A stretch of DNA of 43,939 nucleotides, taken from positions 1-43,939 of the forward strand of contig MNYP01000143.1 of assembly GCA_001873135.1 (NCBI GenBank), in the 5' to 3' direction. Position 1 is the stretch's first letter, and every line of letters begins with the position of its first letter. Position numbers and translations under genes: made by a program. Under the pieces are notes generated by a model. That model did not search any database, was not told where the DNA came from, and saw nothing but the letters and a program-made list of their open reading frames with translations. Source of the stretch: Helicobacteraceae bacterium CG2_30_36_10 (GTDB lineage Bacteria > Campylobacterota > Campylobacteria > Campylobacterales > Sulfurimonadaceae). This document shows positions 18,957-27,354 of the stretch, in pieces.

Positions 18957-19967
18957 ATGTATATGAAAACGCTCTTTATTTTTTTAGCGCTAACTTTTTT
19001 TAGCGCATGTGGAGCTTCGGCTTCACCATCAAATCAAAATTCCAGTGTGAGTAACGAATGGATGAATAATTCGCCTTCTGATACTGCTAAATATTTTTAT
19101 GCAGTTGGCTACGGAGCGACTCAAAAAGATGCAAAGAGTGATGCATTAGCAACTATTAGTGCAAAGATTTCTGTAGATGTTGCATCTAACTTCAGTTCTT
19201 CAGTTACTGCAAGTAGACAGAGCGATAATGAAGAGGTACTTTCAACCACAAAAAATGAAGTTGTAAGTAAGAGTAAAAATATTGAATACACTGATGTTAA
19301 AGTTGAAGAGAGTTTCAATGATGGCAAACAGTGGATTCTTTTAGTGGAAGTTGATAGAGCAATTTTAAGTGCAACTTATGAGAGAAAACTTGAAAAAGTT
19401 GACTCTCAGTTAAAAGCAGAATGGGCTATTTTTGAAAAAGCTGGTCTCTTTGAGAAGTTGAAACTTACTCCTACTATTGAAAAGTATTTAAAAGAGACAG
19501 ATACATTTTTTCCTCTTTTACATGCCTTGAATGTGAATTATGATGATTCTAAATATACTAAAAGATATTTAGATTACACAAAAGAGATGAGAAAAGCAAA
19601 AAATGACCTTGTTTTTAAAATAAAAGCAGACAAAAACTCAGAAACTTTAGCTTCATTGATTCGCAGTGAACTCAGTGCCCAAAATGCAACTTTTAGCGAT
19701 AGTAACTATAATGTTTTAATCAGCATTACAACAAAAGCTAAAGAAGGCAAAGTTAATTCTACAAATGAGACGTTTAAAAAACTTACAATTGCCTATAGAA
19801 ATACTGTTATAAAAGCTACAGATAAAAATGGAAATGTTGTTTCCAATGTGGAATATAAAACAAAAGAGGGCTCTTCTGAAGGTTTCCAAGATGCAATTTC
19901 CAGAACTGCAAAATATGAAAAGAAAATATCACAGATTGGGATAATATCTTTTATTACCGGTAACTGA
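18957..19967 (+). CDS. LPP20-family lipoprotein
   Basis: Lipobox FFSACGA; YFYAVGYGATQKDAKSDALATISAKISVDVASNFSSS typical of LPP20; ORF 18822 start overlaps the preceding gene, so trimmed to the ATG after AAAAGG. Confidence 0.75.
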   Translation: MYMKTLFIFLALTFFSACGASASPSNQNSSVSNEWMNNSPSDTAKYFYAVGYGATQKDAKSDALATISAKISVDVASNFSSSVTASRQSDNEEVLSTTKNEVVSKSKNIEYTDVKVEESFNDGKQWILLVEVDRAILSATYERKLEKVDSQLKAEWAIFEKAGLFEKLKLTPTIEKYLKETDTFFPLLHALNVNYDDSKYTKRYLDYTKEMRKAKNDLVFKIKADKNSETLASLIRSELSAQNATFSDSNYNVLISITTKAKEGKVNSTNETFKKLTIAYRNTVIKATDKNGNVVSNVEYKTKEGSSEGFQDAISRTAKYEKKISQIGIISFITGN

Positions 19968-19986
19968 TTTAAGTCTATATGATCAT

Positions 19987-19997
19987 TTCCACATGCC
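19987..19997 (-). repeat. GGCATGTGGAA motif, exact
   Basis: TTCCACATGCC on + strand, intergenic, 19 nt after the lipoprotein operon and just before its terminator. Confidence 0.9.
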
Positions 19998-20011
19998 GAG
20001 CCCTCATCATC

Positions 20012-20043
20012 GAAAATAAAGTGAAAATCTTCACTTTATTTTC
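20012..20043 (+). terminator. Bidirectional-type intrinsic terminator after the lipoprotein operon
   Basis: GAAAATAAAGTGAA-aatc-TTCACTTTATTTTC perfect 14-bp stem with A/T tracts. Confidence 0.8.
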
Positions 20044-20118
20044 TCCCTTCTTCCTCATTTTTACCTATTATTTATTCGACTTTGTTATACTTACAAAAGA
20101 TTAAAAATAGGGTGATGT

Positions 20119-21066
20119 ATGAGCAATAAAATAGCAGAAATAAAAAAAGAAGTGAGTAAGGTTGTCGTTGGTCAAGAGAGAATGATTGACGGTTTATTGA
20201 TTGCACTTTTATGTGAAGGACATATTCTTATAGAGGGTGTTCCCGGACTTGCAAAAACTACAACCGTTAATGCACTGGCAAAGTCTTTAGGACTTAACTT
20301 TAAGCGTGCTCAATTTACTCCGGATCTGCTTCCCTCAGACATACTTGGCGCTGAAATTTATGACCCGCAAAATAACAGTTTTAAAATCAAAAAAGGTCCA
20401 ATCTTTACGAACTTGCTTTTAGCAGATGAGATTAATCGTGCTCCCGCAAAAGTACAATCTGCACTCCTTGAAGTCATGCAGGAAAAACAGGTGACTTTAG
20501 GTGATACGACCTTTAAGTTAGAGCTTCCGTTTTTTGTAATGGCTACGCAAAATCCGGTTGAACAAGAGGGTGTTTACCAACTTCCAGAAGCGCAGCTCGA
20601 TAGATTTATGCTCAAAATTTTAGTTGATTACAACACTAAAGAAGAAGAGCTCGAAATTGCAAGACGTATCTCAAGCGGAGCTTACGAAGAGATTCAAGCA
20701 GTTTTAACGCATGATGAACTGATACAGCTTAAAAAAGAGATTAGAGAGGTTCATATTGATGCTGAGGTTGAAGAGTACATTATAGAACTTGTAAATGCAA
20801 CCAGAAACCCAAGTGAATACGGACTTACTGAATTAGCAGATTTTATCCAGTTTGGCGCTTCTCCGCGTGTGAGTATAGATATGTTTAAAGCTGTAAAAGC
20901 GATGGCGTATTTGAGAGGTAAAGACTTTGTAACGCCTGTGGATGTGGCTTTTATAGCAAAAGAGATTATGCGTCACCGTATTGTTTTAACCTATGAAGCA
21001 GAAGCCGAAGGCATTACAACTGATGAAATTATCCAGAGAGTTTTAGAGACGGTTGTTATTCCCTAA
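20119..21066 (+). CDS. MoxR-family AAA+ ATPase
   Basis: EGVPGLAKTTTVNALAKSL, QFTPDLLPSDILG, LLADEINRAPAKVQSALLEVMQE, ATQNPVEQEGVYQLPEAQLDRF. Confidence 0.95.
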   Translation: MSNKIAEIKKEVSKVVVGQERMIDGLLIALLCEGHILIEGVPGLAKTTTVNALAKSLGLNFKRAQFTPDLLPSDILGAEIYDPQNNSFKIKKGPIFTNLLLADEINRAPAKVQSALLEVMQEKQVTLGDTTFKLELPFFVMATQNPVEQEGVYQLPEAQLDRFMLKILVDYNTKEEELEIARRISSGAYEEIQAVLTHDELIQLKKEIREVHIDAEVEEYIIELVNATRNPSEYGLTELADFIQFGASPRVSIDMFKAVKAMAYLRGKDFVTPVDVAFIAKEIMRHRIVLTYEAEAEGITTDEIIQRVLETVVIP

Positions 21067-21896
21067 TGAGTAAACTAAAAAAAATCCTCGTTCGTGCAAG
21101 GCGTCAAGTCTTTAGCGAAATGGTCGGCAATAACCCCTCTATTTTTCAAGGTGAAGGCTACGATTTTATAGAGCTTCGTGAGTATATGCCCGGCGATGAC
21201 ATCCGTCATATTGACTGGAACATCACGGCAAAGATGCAAAAACCCTTTATAAAAATCTTTCGTGAAGAGAGAGAGTTAAATGTGGTTGTGACCTCCATAC
21301 TTAATGGAAGTGTGCACTTTGGCTCTAAAAAATTTAAACAAGAGACTATCGCCGAAGTTATCGCACTTCTAAGTTTTTCAACCATAAAAAATGGAGATTT
21401 ACTAAGCTCTTATATTTTTACGCACAAGATGATTTCTCACCTCAAACCTAGCAAAAAAGTAAGTCAAGTTCATAAGAGTGTTGATGAAATCTTAAGTTTT
21501 AACGCCCTCAATCAAAAAGTTGATTTTAAAGTTTTGGCGGACACTCTCTATAAAAGGCTTAAAAGAAAATCGCTTATTATTGTTGTGGGTGATTTCTTTG
21601 AGATTCCAGACTTTGCACTCCTTGCCCGTAAACACGAAGTTGTTGCCATAATTGTGCGAGATTTACTCGAGGAAAAACCTCCTCAAATGGGCTTTTCATC
21701 TTTGGTTGATCCCGAGAGCGGTGCGGTTTTAGAGGGTGATTTTAATGCCTCAAGCGTGCTTTCTTATGCTAAGAAAGTGCAGGCGCATGACCATCAGCTT
21801 TACGATACACTTAGAAAACACCGGATTCGTTTTACAAAAGTTTATACGACAAGTTCGGCGAGTGTTGAGCTTAAACGACTCTTTGAAGGCAGATGA
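21066..21896 (+). CDS. DUF58-domain protein
   Basis: DFIELREYMPGDDIRHIDWNITAKMQKPFIKIFREERE. Confidence 0.93.
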   Translation: MSKLKKILVRARRQVFSEMVGNNPSIFQGEGYDFIELREYMPGDDIRHIDWNITAKMQKPFIKIFREERELNVVVTSILNGSVHFGSKKFKQETIAEVIALLSFSTIKNGDLLSSYIFTHKMISHLKPSKKVSQVHKSVDEILSFNALNQKVDFKVLADTLYKRLKRKSLIIVVGDFFEIPDFALLARKHEVVAIIVRDLLEEKPPQMGFSSLVDPESGAVLEGDFNASSVLSYAKKVQAHDHQLYDTLRKHRIRFTKVYTTSSASVELKRLFEGR

Positions 21897-22294
21897 TGCA
21901 AAATATTGACATTCCATTACACGACATAAAATCTATTGTTGCTATTGAGGAGCACTCACTCTACTATTTTTTAGGGCTTGTGAGTTTAGCTCTACTCTTG
22001 GCATGTGGAATTATTTATCTCTTATATGTGTGGTTTAAAAGAAGAAAAGCTTTTAACATTAGAAAAGAGCATATGAAGCTTTTAAATGCAGTGGACTTAA
22101 GTGAGACTAAAAAAGCTGCGTATGCCATCACGGCGTATGGGTCAACCTTTTCAGAAGATTCTCCTCGGCATGTGGAAATGTTTAAAAATTTAACAAGCAG
22201 ACTGGAAGCTTACAAATACAAAAAAAGTGTTGATGCTTTTGATGATGAAACCATCGGCTACATAGAACTCTACAGAGGTATGATTGATGTTTGA
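21893..22294 (+). CDS. Bat-operon small membrane protein (DUF4381-like)
   Basis: Single TM near the N-terminus; position between the DUF58 and VWA genes. Confidence 0.65.
   Translation: MMQNIDIPLHDIKSIVAIEEHSLYYFLGLVSLALLLACGIIYLLYVWFKRRKAFNIRKEHMKLLNAVDLSETKKAAYAITAYGSTFSEDSPRHVEMFKNLTSRLEAYKYKKSVDAFDDETIGYIELYRGMIDV
22000..22010 (+). repeat. GGCATGTGGAA motif, exact
   Basis: Exact 11-mer in the Bat-operon small membrane protein CDS (encodes L-A-C-G-I). Confidence 0.9.
22167..22177 (+). repeat. GGCATGTGGAA motif, exact
   Basis: Exact 11-mer in the same CDS, in a different reading frame (encodes R-H-V-E-M). Confidence 0.9.
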
Positions 22295-23216
22295 TGGGCT
22301 TTATTTTGAGTTTCCAAAACTTTTGTTTTTGGTTTTTTTCTTTATAGCGTGTGAGTCACTCTGCAAAATGAGACTGCAATCTCTCTATTTTCCTCATACC
22401 CAGCAGTTCGCAAAGTCTAGCATTTCAAGTTCAAAACTGCTTTTTTTGCTCAAATGGCTTGGAATTGTGATGCTTATTTTGGCTTTGATGTCACCGGTAA
22501 AAGATGAGACTTATGAGCTTGAGCCAAAAAACGGGTATGAAATAGCCCTTATTCTAGATGCTTCACAGTCTATGCAGGCAGAGGGTTTTGATACTTCAAA
22601 TGCGAATTTAAACAGATTTGATGTGGTGAAAAGCATTGTCACTGATTTTATCACGCAGCGAAAAAATGACAACATCGGGCTTGTTGTTTTTGGAGAGTAT
22701 TCGTTTATAGCTTCGCCGCTTACCTATGATGAAAATATCTTAAACAGAATCGTCTCACAGCTTCATATTGGAATGGCGGGAAAATATACCGCACTCTATG
22801 AGTCGCTGGCTCAGGGCGTAAACCTGCTGAAGATGACAGAGTCAAACAGCAAGGTCGCCATACTTCTGACTGATGGTTACAGCACAAGAGAGATAGATAA
22901 AGTTCCTTTTGATGTGGCTCTTGACATGGCAAAAAAAGAGGGTATAAAAGTTTACCCAATCGGCATTGGTCTGCCTCATGAGTACAATAGGGCAGTTTTA
23001 CAAGAGATTGCTAAAGAGACTGGCGGAGTCGCTTTTGGAGCTTCAACGGCGAGAGAACTAAAGCAGGTATATGAGCAGATAGACAAACTTGAAAAATCAG
23101 AGATTAAAAATGAGAGTTTTACATACTTAAACTATTACTATGTCTATCCTCTTTTTACGGCACTGATATCTCTGATGTTATATGTTTTTTTAAGAAACAA
23201 AAGGGGGAAAGCATGA
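22284..23216 (+). CDS. BatA-like von Willebrand factor A domain membrane protein
   Basis: EIALILDASQSMQAEGFD (MIDAS DxSxS), VAILLTDGYSTREID; flanking TM segments. Confidence 0.88.
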   Translation: MMFDGLYFEFPKLLFLVFFFIACESLCKMRLQSLYFPHTQQFAKSSISSSKLLFLLKWLGIVMLILALMSPVKDETYELEPKNGYEIALILDASQSMQAEGFDTSNANLNRFDVVKSIVTDFITQRKNDNIGLVVFGEYSFIASPLTYDENILNRIVSQLHIGMAGKYTALYESLAQGVNLLKMTESNSKVAILLTDGYSTREIDKVPFDVALDMAKKEGIKVYPIGIGLPHEYNRAVLQEIAKETGGVAFGASTARELKQVYEQIDKLEKSEIKNESFTYLNYYYVYPLFTALISLMLYVFLRNKRGKA

Positions 23217-25030
23217 GTTTTTTACATCCTGAGTTTATCTACTATATGCTACCGCCTCTGTTTATACTTTTTACCCTTCTGCTCACGCAAAAAGAGTCAC
23301 AAGCTCATTTTTTTAGCCAAGAGGTTATGAGCAAACTCCGCGTTAGTGCCAATACTTTGACACTAAAAGCCAGAAACGGACTTTTCTTTTTAATGGGCTT
23401 TTTAATGATTTTAGCTCTTGCTCAGCCTGTTATTAACGATGGAGTAGTCGAGGTAAAAGCTAAAAGTGCAGATATTATGATAGCGTTGGATATATCGGAC
23501 TCAATGCTTGCAAGCGATGTTTACCCAGACCGTTTGAAACTTGCAAAGAAAAAAGCATTGGAGCTTATAAAGGCAGCACCAAACGAGAGAGTCGGTGTAA
23601 TTGCCTTTGCCAAAAACTCCTATCTTGTCTCACCTCTGAGTTTTGACCATAGTGTGGTAAGTTTTTTGCTCTTGGGGTTAAGTACTGAATCTATTACAGA
23701 AAAAGGAACTGATTTTTTAAGTATGTTAGACGTGGTAGATAACTCTTTAGAAAATAAAAGTAAAAAGTATCTGCTTGTTATCAGCGACGGCGGTGACAGT
23801 AGCGACTTTTCAAGTGAGATACAGAGTGCAAAAGAGAAAAATATAGCTGTTTTTGTTTTAGGCATCGGTACAAAAAAAGGCGCTCCTATAAAGTTAGAAA
23901 ATGGCAATTTCATAAAACACAAAGGAGCTATAATTGTCTCCAAACTCAACGAAAATATAGCAGAGTTTGCGACTTCAACAGGCGGTGTATATATTCAAAA
24001 TTCAAAATCAGACTCTGATGTAAAAGCCATGCTTCGCGAGATAGAAGCCAACAGTGAGCAAAAGGAGTTAAAGAGCGAAGAGGTGCAAAGGTACATTCCG
24101 CTCTTTTACTTTCCAGCTGGGATGGCACTGCTGATATTGTTAATCGCTACGAGTTCTATGAGTAAAAGAGAGAGAGTCAGTCTGCCCTCAGCTTTTATGC
24201 TCTTTGCACTTTTGTTTGTAAATCCACATGCCGAAGCAGGAGTCTTAGATTTTATGGATTTAAAAGAGGCCAAAGAGGCCTATGAAGCCAAAGATTATGA
24301 GAGTGCAACTAAGATATATCAAGAGTATGCGCAGACAAATGACGATGCTCAAGCGTATTATAATGCAGGAAATTCTCTCTACAAGCAGGAGAAGTATGTT
24401 GAGGCATTAGAAGCGTACGAAAAAGCAAATTTTAAGGGTAAAGAGTTAGAGGCTAAAAAACTTTCAAATATGGGAAATGCACATGCCAAACAAGGAACGC
24501 CAGGGAGCCTGCAAAAGGCTGTAGAGTCTTATGAGAACTCTTTAAAAATCAATGAAGACAAAGAAACAAGAGAGAATATGGAAGAGGTAAAAAAGCTTAT
24601 ACAAAAGCAAAAACAAGAAGAGAAGAAAGAAGACCCAAAAGAGGATAAAAAAGACGATAAAGAGTCAAAAGATAAAAAAGAAGATAAAAATAAAGACTCC
24701 AAAGACGGCGATAAATCAAAAGATACATCTGATGAAGAGAGTCAAAAAGATTCAAAAGATAAATCTGATGAGAAAAAAGATAGTACTAAAAGTGAACAAG
24801 AAAAACAAGAAGAGCAGCAGAAAAAACAGGATAAAGAAAAACAGAATGAAGAAAAAGATAAAAATAAGAGTGATTCAGTCTCTTCGAGTGCAGATGAGCA
24901 AGAGTTTGAAATGAGTGAAGCAGAAGAGCAGAAATGGCTAAAACAGCTTAACTCTGGGCAAAATACATACATGTATCAACTCAACAACGAAGAACCTAAA
25001 GGGGAGAACTTAGATGAAAAACCTTGGTAA
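23213..25030 (+). CDS. BatB/BatC-like fusion: VWA domain, TPRs and charged low-complexity tail
   Basis: DIMIALDISDSMLASDVYPDRLKLAK; TPRs AKEAYEAKDYESATKIYQEYA, AQAYYNAGNSLYKQEKYVEALEAYEKA; K/E/D/S-rich tail. Confidence 0.88.
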   Translation: MSFLHPEFIYYMLPPLFILFTLLLTQKESQAHFFSQEVMSKLRVSANTLTLKARNGLFFLMGFLMILALAQPVINDGVVEVKAKSADIMIALDISDSMLASDVYPDRLKLAKKKALELIKAAPNERVGVIAFAKNSYLVSPLSFDHSVVSFLLLGLSTESITEKGTDFLSMLDVVDNSLENKSKKYLLVISDGGDSSDFSSEIQSAKEKNIAVFVLGIGTKKGAPIKLENGNFIKHKGAIIVSKLNENIAEFATSTGGVYIQNSKSDSDVKAMLREIEANSEQKELKSEEVQRYIPLFYFPAGMALLILLIATSSMSKRERVSLPSAFMLFALLFVNPHAEAGVLDFMDLKEAKEAYEAKDYESATKIYQEYAQTNDDAQAYYNAGNSLYKQEKYVEALEAYEKANFKGKELEAKKLSNMGNAHAKQGTPGSLQKAVESYENSLKINEDKETRENMEEVKKLIQKQKQEEKKEDPKEDKKDDKESKDKKEDKNKDSKDGDKSKDTSDEESQKDSKDKSDEKKDSTKSEQEKQEEQQKKQDKEKQNEEKDKNKSDSVSSSADEQEFEMSEAEEQKWLKQLNSGQNTYMYQLNNEEPKGENLDEKPW

Positions 25031-26432
25031 AATAATACTATTACTATTTTTATGTGCCCCTGCCATATATGCTTCCGTCGTGGCTAGTGTAAGTGACAAA
25101 AGCATCGCTGTTGGGGACATGGTAACTTATAATCTAGCTATTACCGGCGAGAATATTAAAAGACCGCAGATTAACAGACTATGCGAGAGTGATGTCATCT
25201 CTAGCGCTTCTCAAACAAGCATACAGATGATAAATGGCGATTATAAAAAAAACTATACTTTAAGTTATAAGTTTATGCCTCAAAAAAGTTGTGAGATTAC
25301 TCCGATTGAAGTTGAGATTAATGGAAAAACTGAGTTAAGTAATGCAGTAAATATAGAAGTTAAAGCTACAGATGTTGCAAAAGATTCAGACTTTGTTCTA
25401 ACGCTTATAAGCTCTAAAAAAGAGGTTTATGTTGGTGAGCCGTTTGAACTTACCATTCTTTTAAAACAAAAGCAAAATGCCGAGGCAGTGGACAGCAAGT
25501 TTATAGCTCCGGAGTTAAAAGGTTTTTGGATTAAGTCAGAGTCTAAGCCTGAGCGTTTGGAGGAGGATGAATGCACAATAACAAAATTAAGCTATATGAT
25601 GTCGCCCCAAAGAGAAGGAAACATAAAAATAACTCCCGCACAACTACGTATTGCTTCAAGAAGCAACACAAGAGACAGTTGGGGCGCCTGGGTTGCAAAT
25701 TTAAAGTGGCGAACTTACTTCTCTAATGAGATAAGTTTAGATGTTAAACCGCTGCCTGCAGGTCTTGATTTGGTTGGAGATTTTACCATAGAAGCCATTG
25801 CAGACAAAAATGAAATAAATGCAAATGAAGCCGTGAATGTTACGCTCAGAGTAAAAGGAAAGGGCAATTTAGAAGATATAAAAACTTTTAAACCATACAT
25901 AGAGGGCGTGAGCGTTTTTGATGAGAAAATAAATATACAAAACTCAACATTATCCCAAAAAATGGCATTTGTAGCTGACAAAGATTTCGTCATTCCTCCT
26001 TTTGAACTCAGGTTTTTTAACCCAGAAAACAAAGAGATTAAAACTGTTTCAACAAAAGAGATACATATAAAAGTAAAAAATGCTTCACCTCAAGCAGAAC
26101 TGCTTATAAAAAGGGAAGAACAACCAAAAATTGAGCCTGTTCAAACAGTTCAAAAAGAGTTTGACACTCTTTGGGCAGTACTGACTTTTATGCTAGGCTT
26201 GGCATGTGGAATGATTATAGTTTACCTCAAACCATGGAGCTATTTTAGAAAAGAAAAAAAGCTCTCTATTAAAGAGCCAAAAACACTTTTAGTAAAACTT
26301 TTACCCTATAAAAATGATGAAAAGGTAAGAGAAATTATAGAGATTTTGGAAAAAAATATTTATGAAAATGCCAATTTGGAGTATGATAAAAAAGCATTAA
26401 AAGAGTGTTTGAAAAAGTACTCTTTAATCTAA
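25014..26432 (+). CDS. BatD-like protein
   Basis: Signal peptide, VASVSDKSIAVGDMVTYNLAITG, repeated Ig-like segments, C-terminal TM; 17-nt overlap with upstream gene. Confidence 0.85.
   Translation: MKNLGKIILLLFLCAPAIYASVVASVSDKSIAVGDMVTYNLAITGENIKRPQINRLCESDVISSASQTSIQMINGDYKKNYTLSYKFMPQKSCEITPIEVEINGKTELSNAVNIEVKATDVAKDSDFVLTLISSKKEVYVGEPFELTILLKQKQNAEAVDSKFIAPELKGFWIKSESKPERLEEDECTITKLSYMMSPQREGNIKITPAQLRIASRSNTRDSWGAWVANLKWRTYFSNEISLDVKPLPAGLDLVGDFTIEAIADKNEINANEAVNVTLRVKGKGNLEDIKTFKPYIEGVSVFDEKINIQNSTLSQKMAFVADKDFVIPPFELRFFNPENKEIKTVSTKEIHIKVKNASPQAELLIKREEQPKIEPVQTVQKEFDTLWAVLTFMLGLACGMIIVYLKPWSYFRKEKKLSIKEPKTLLVKLLPYKNDEKVREIIEILEKNIYENANLEYDKKALKECLKKYSLI
26201..26211 (+). repeat. 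GGCATGTGGAA motif, exact
   Basis: Exact 11-mer in batD-like CDS (encodes L-A-C-G-M). Confidence 0.9.
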
Positions 26433-27254
26433 AACATCATGAAGCGTGTTCCCTTCTTTCATGAATTTGTTAACTTTTTCCCACTCATCGTTGGCGATGC
26501 TCTCTTTTAGCTTAGAGAGCTCACTCTCAAAAACTGTAATAGCTTCAAGCAAATTTGTTTTGTTTTGTCTGAAAATATCTTCCCACATATGCGGTGAACT
26601 TTTTGCAAGTCTGCTCATTGAACGAAAACCACCGGCTGCAAGTGCTAAAATATTGTTTTTATTTTCTTGTTTCATTACAGCATTCGCAATTGAATAAGAG
26701 ATGGCATGGGGCATGTGGGAAATAAAAGCTGCATGACGGTCATGCTGATGAGATGTCATGAAGTGTTTTTTCATGCCAAGTGCTTTAAACACCTTTTTCG
26801 CTATATTTTTTTGAATCTCTCCACTCTCTTCTAAATCACATAAAACTACAACTTTATTTTCATATAGTTTTTCAATCGCTGCTTGGGGACCAAAGTTTTC
26901 CGTTCCGGTCATTGGATGAGCCGCTACAAAGTTTTTTCTCATTTGGGGAGGTATTGAAGAAACTATGATCTCTTTAGTACTCCCCAAATCTATAATTGTT
27001 GTGTTTTTATTTACGTCAATTAAATTTTGTAGAGCAGATATGATCCCATTTACTGGTATTGCTAAAAAAATAATATCAAAATTTTTAATCTCTTCAAACT
27101 CTACAATTTTATCTACTAGTTTTAATCGTAAGGCATCTTTTATATGCTCTTCATTGTGATCGCTGCCCACAATATTATCAATAAAATCTAAGTGCTTTAA
27201 ACTGAGTGCAAGCGAACCACCCATCAATCCCAACCCTACTATTGCTACATTCAT
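26424..27254 (-). CDS. tyrA: Prephenate dehydrogenase
   Basis: VAIVGLGLMGGSLALSLK, AAHPMTGTENFGPQAA, HDRHAAFISHMPHAISY. Confidence 0.93.
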   Translation of the reverse strand: MNVAIVGLGLMGGSLALSLKHLDFIDNIVGSDHNEEHIKDALRLKLVDKIVEFEEIKNFDIIFLAIPVNGIISALQNLIDVNKNTTIIDLGSTKEIIVSSIPPQMRKNFVAAHPMTGTENFGPQAAIEKLYENKVVVLCDLEESGEIQKNIAKKVFKALGMKKHFMTSHQHDRHAAFISHMPHAISYSIANAVMKQENKNNILALAAGGFRSMSRLAKSSPHMWEDIFRQNKTNLLEAITVFESELSKLKESIANDEWEKVNKFMKEGNTLHDVLD

Positions 27255-27354
27255 ATATCTTCTCTCTTTAAAAGTAGTGAATTATACAGAGTTTACTTAA
27301 CATTAACCTCATAAAAGGTAAAATCATTTCTTATTTTACAATCATGGAATTTTA

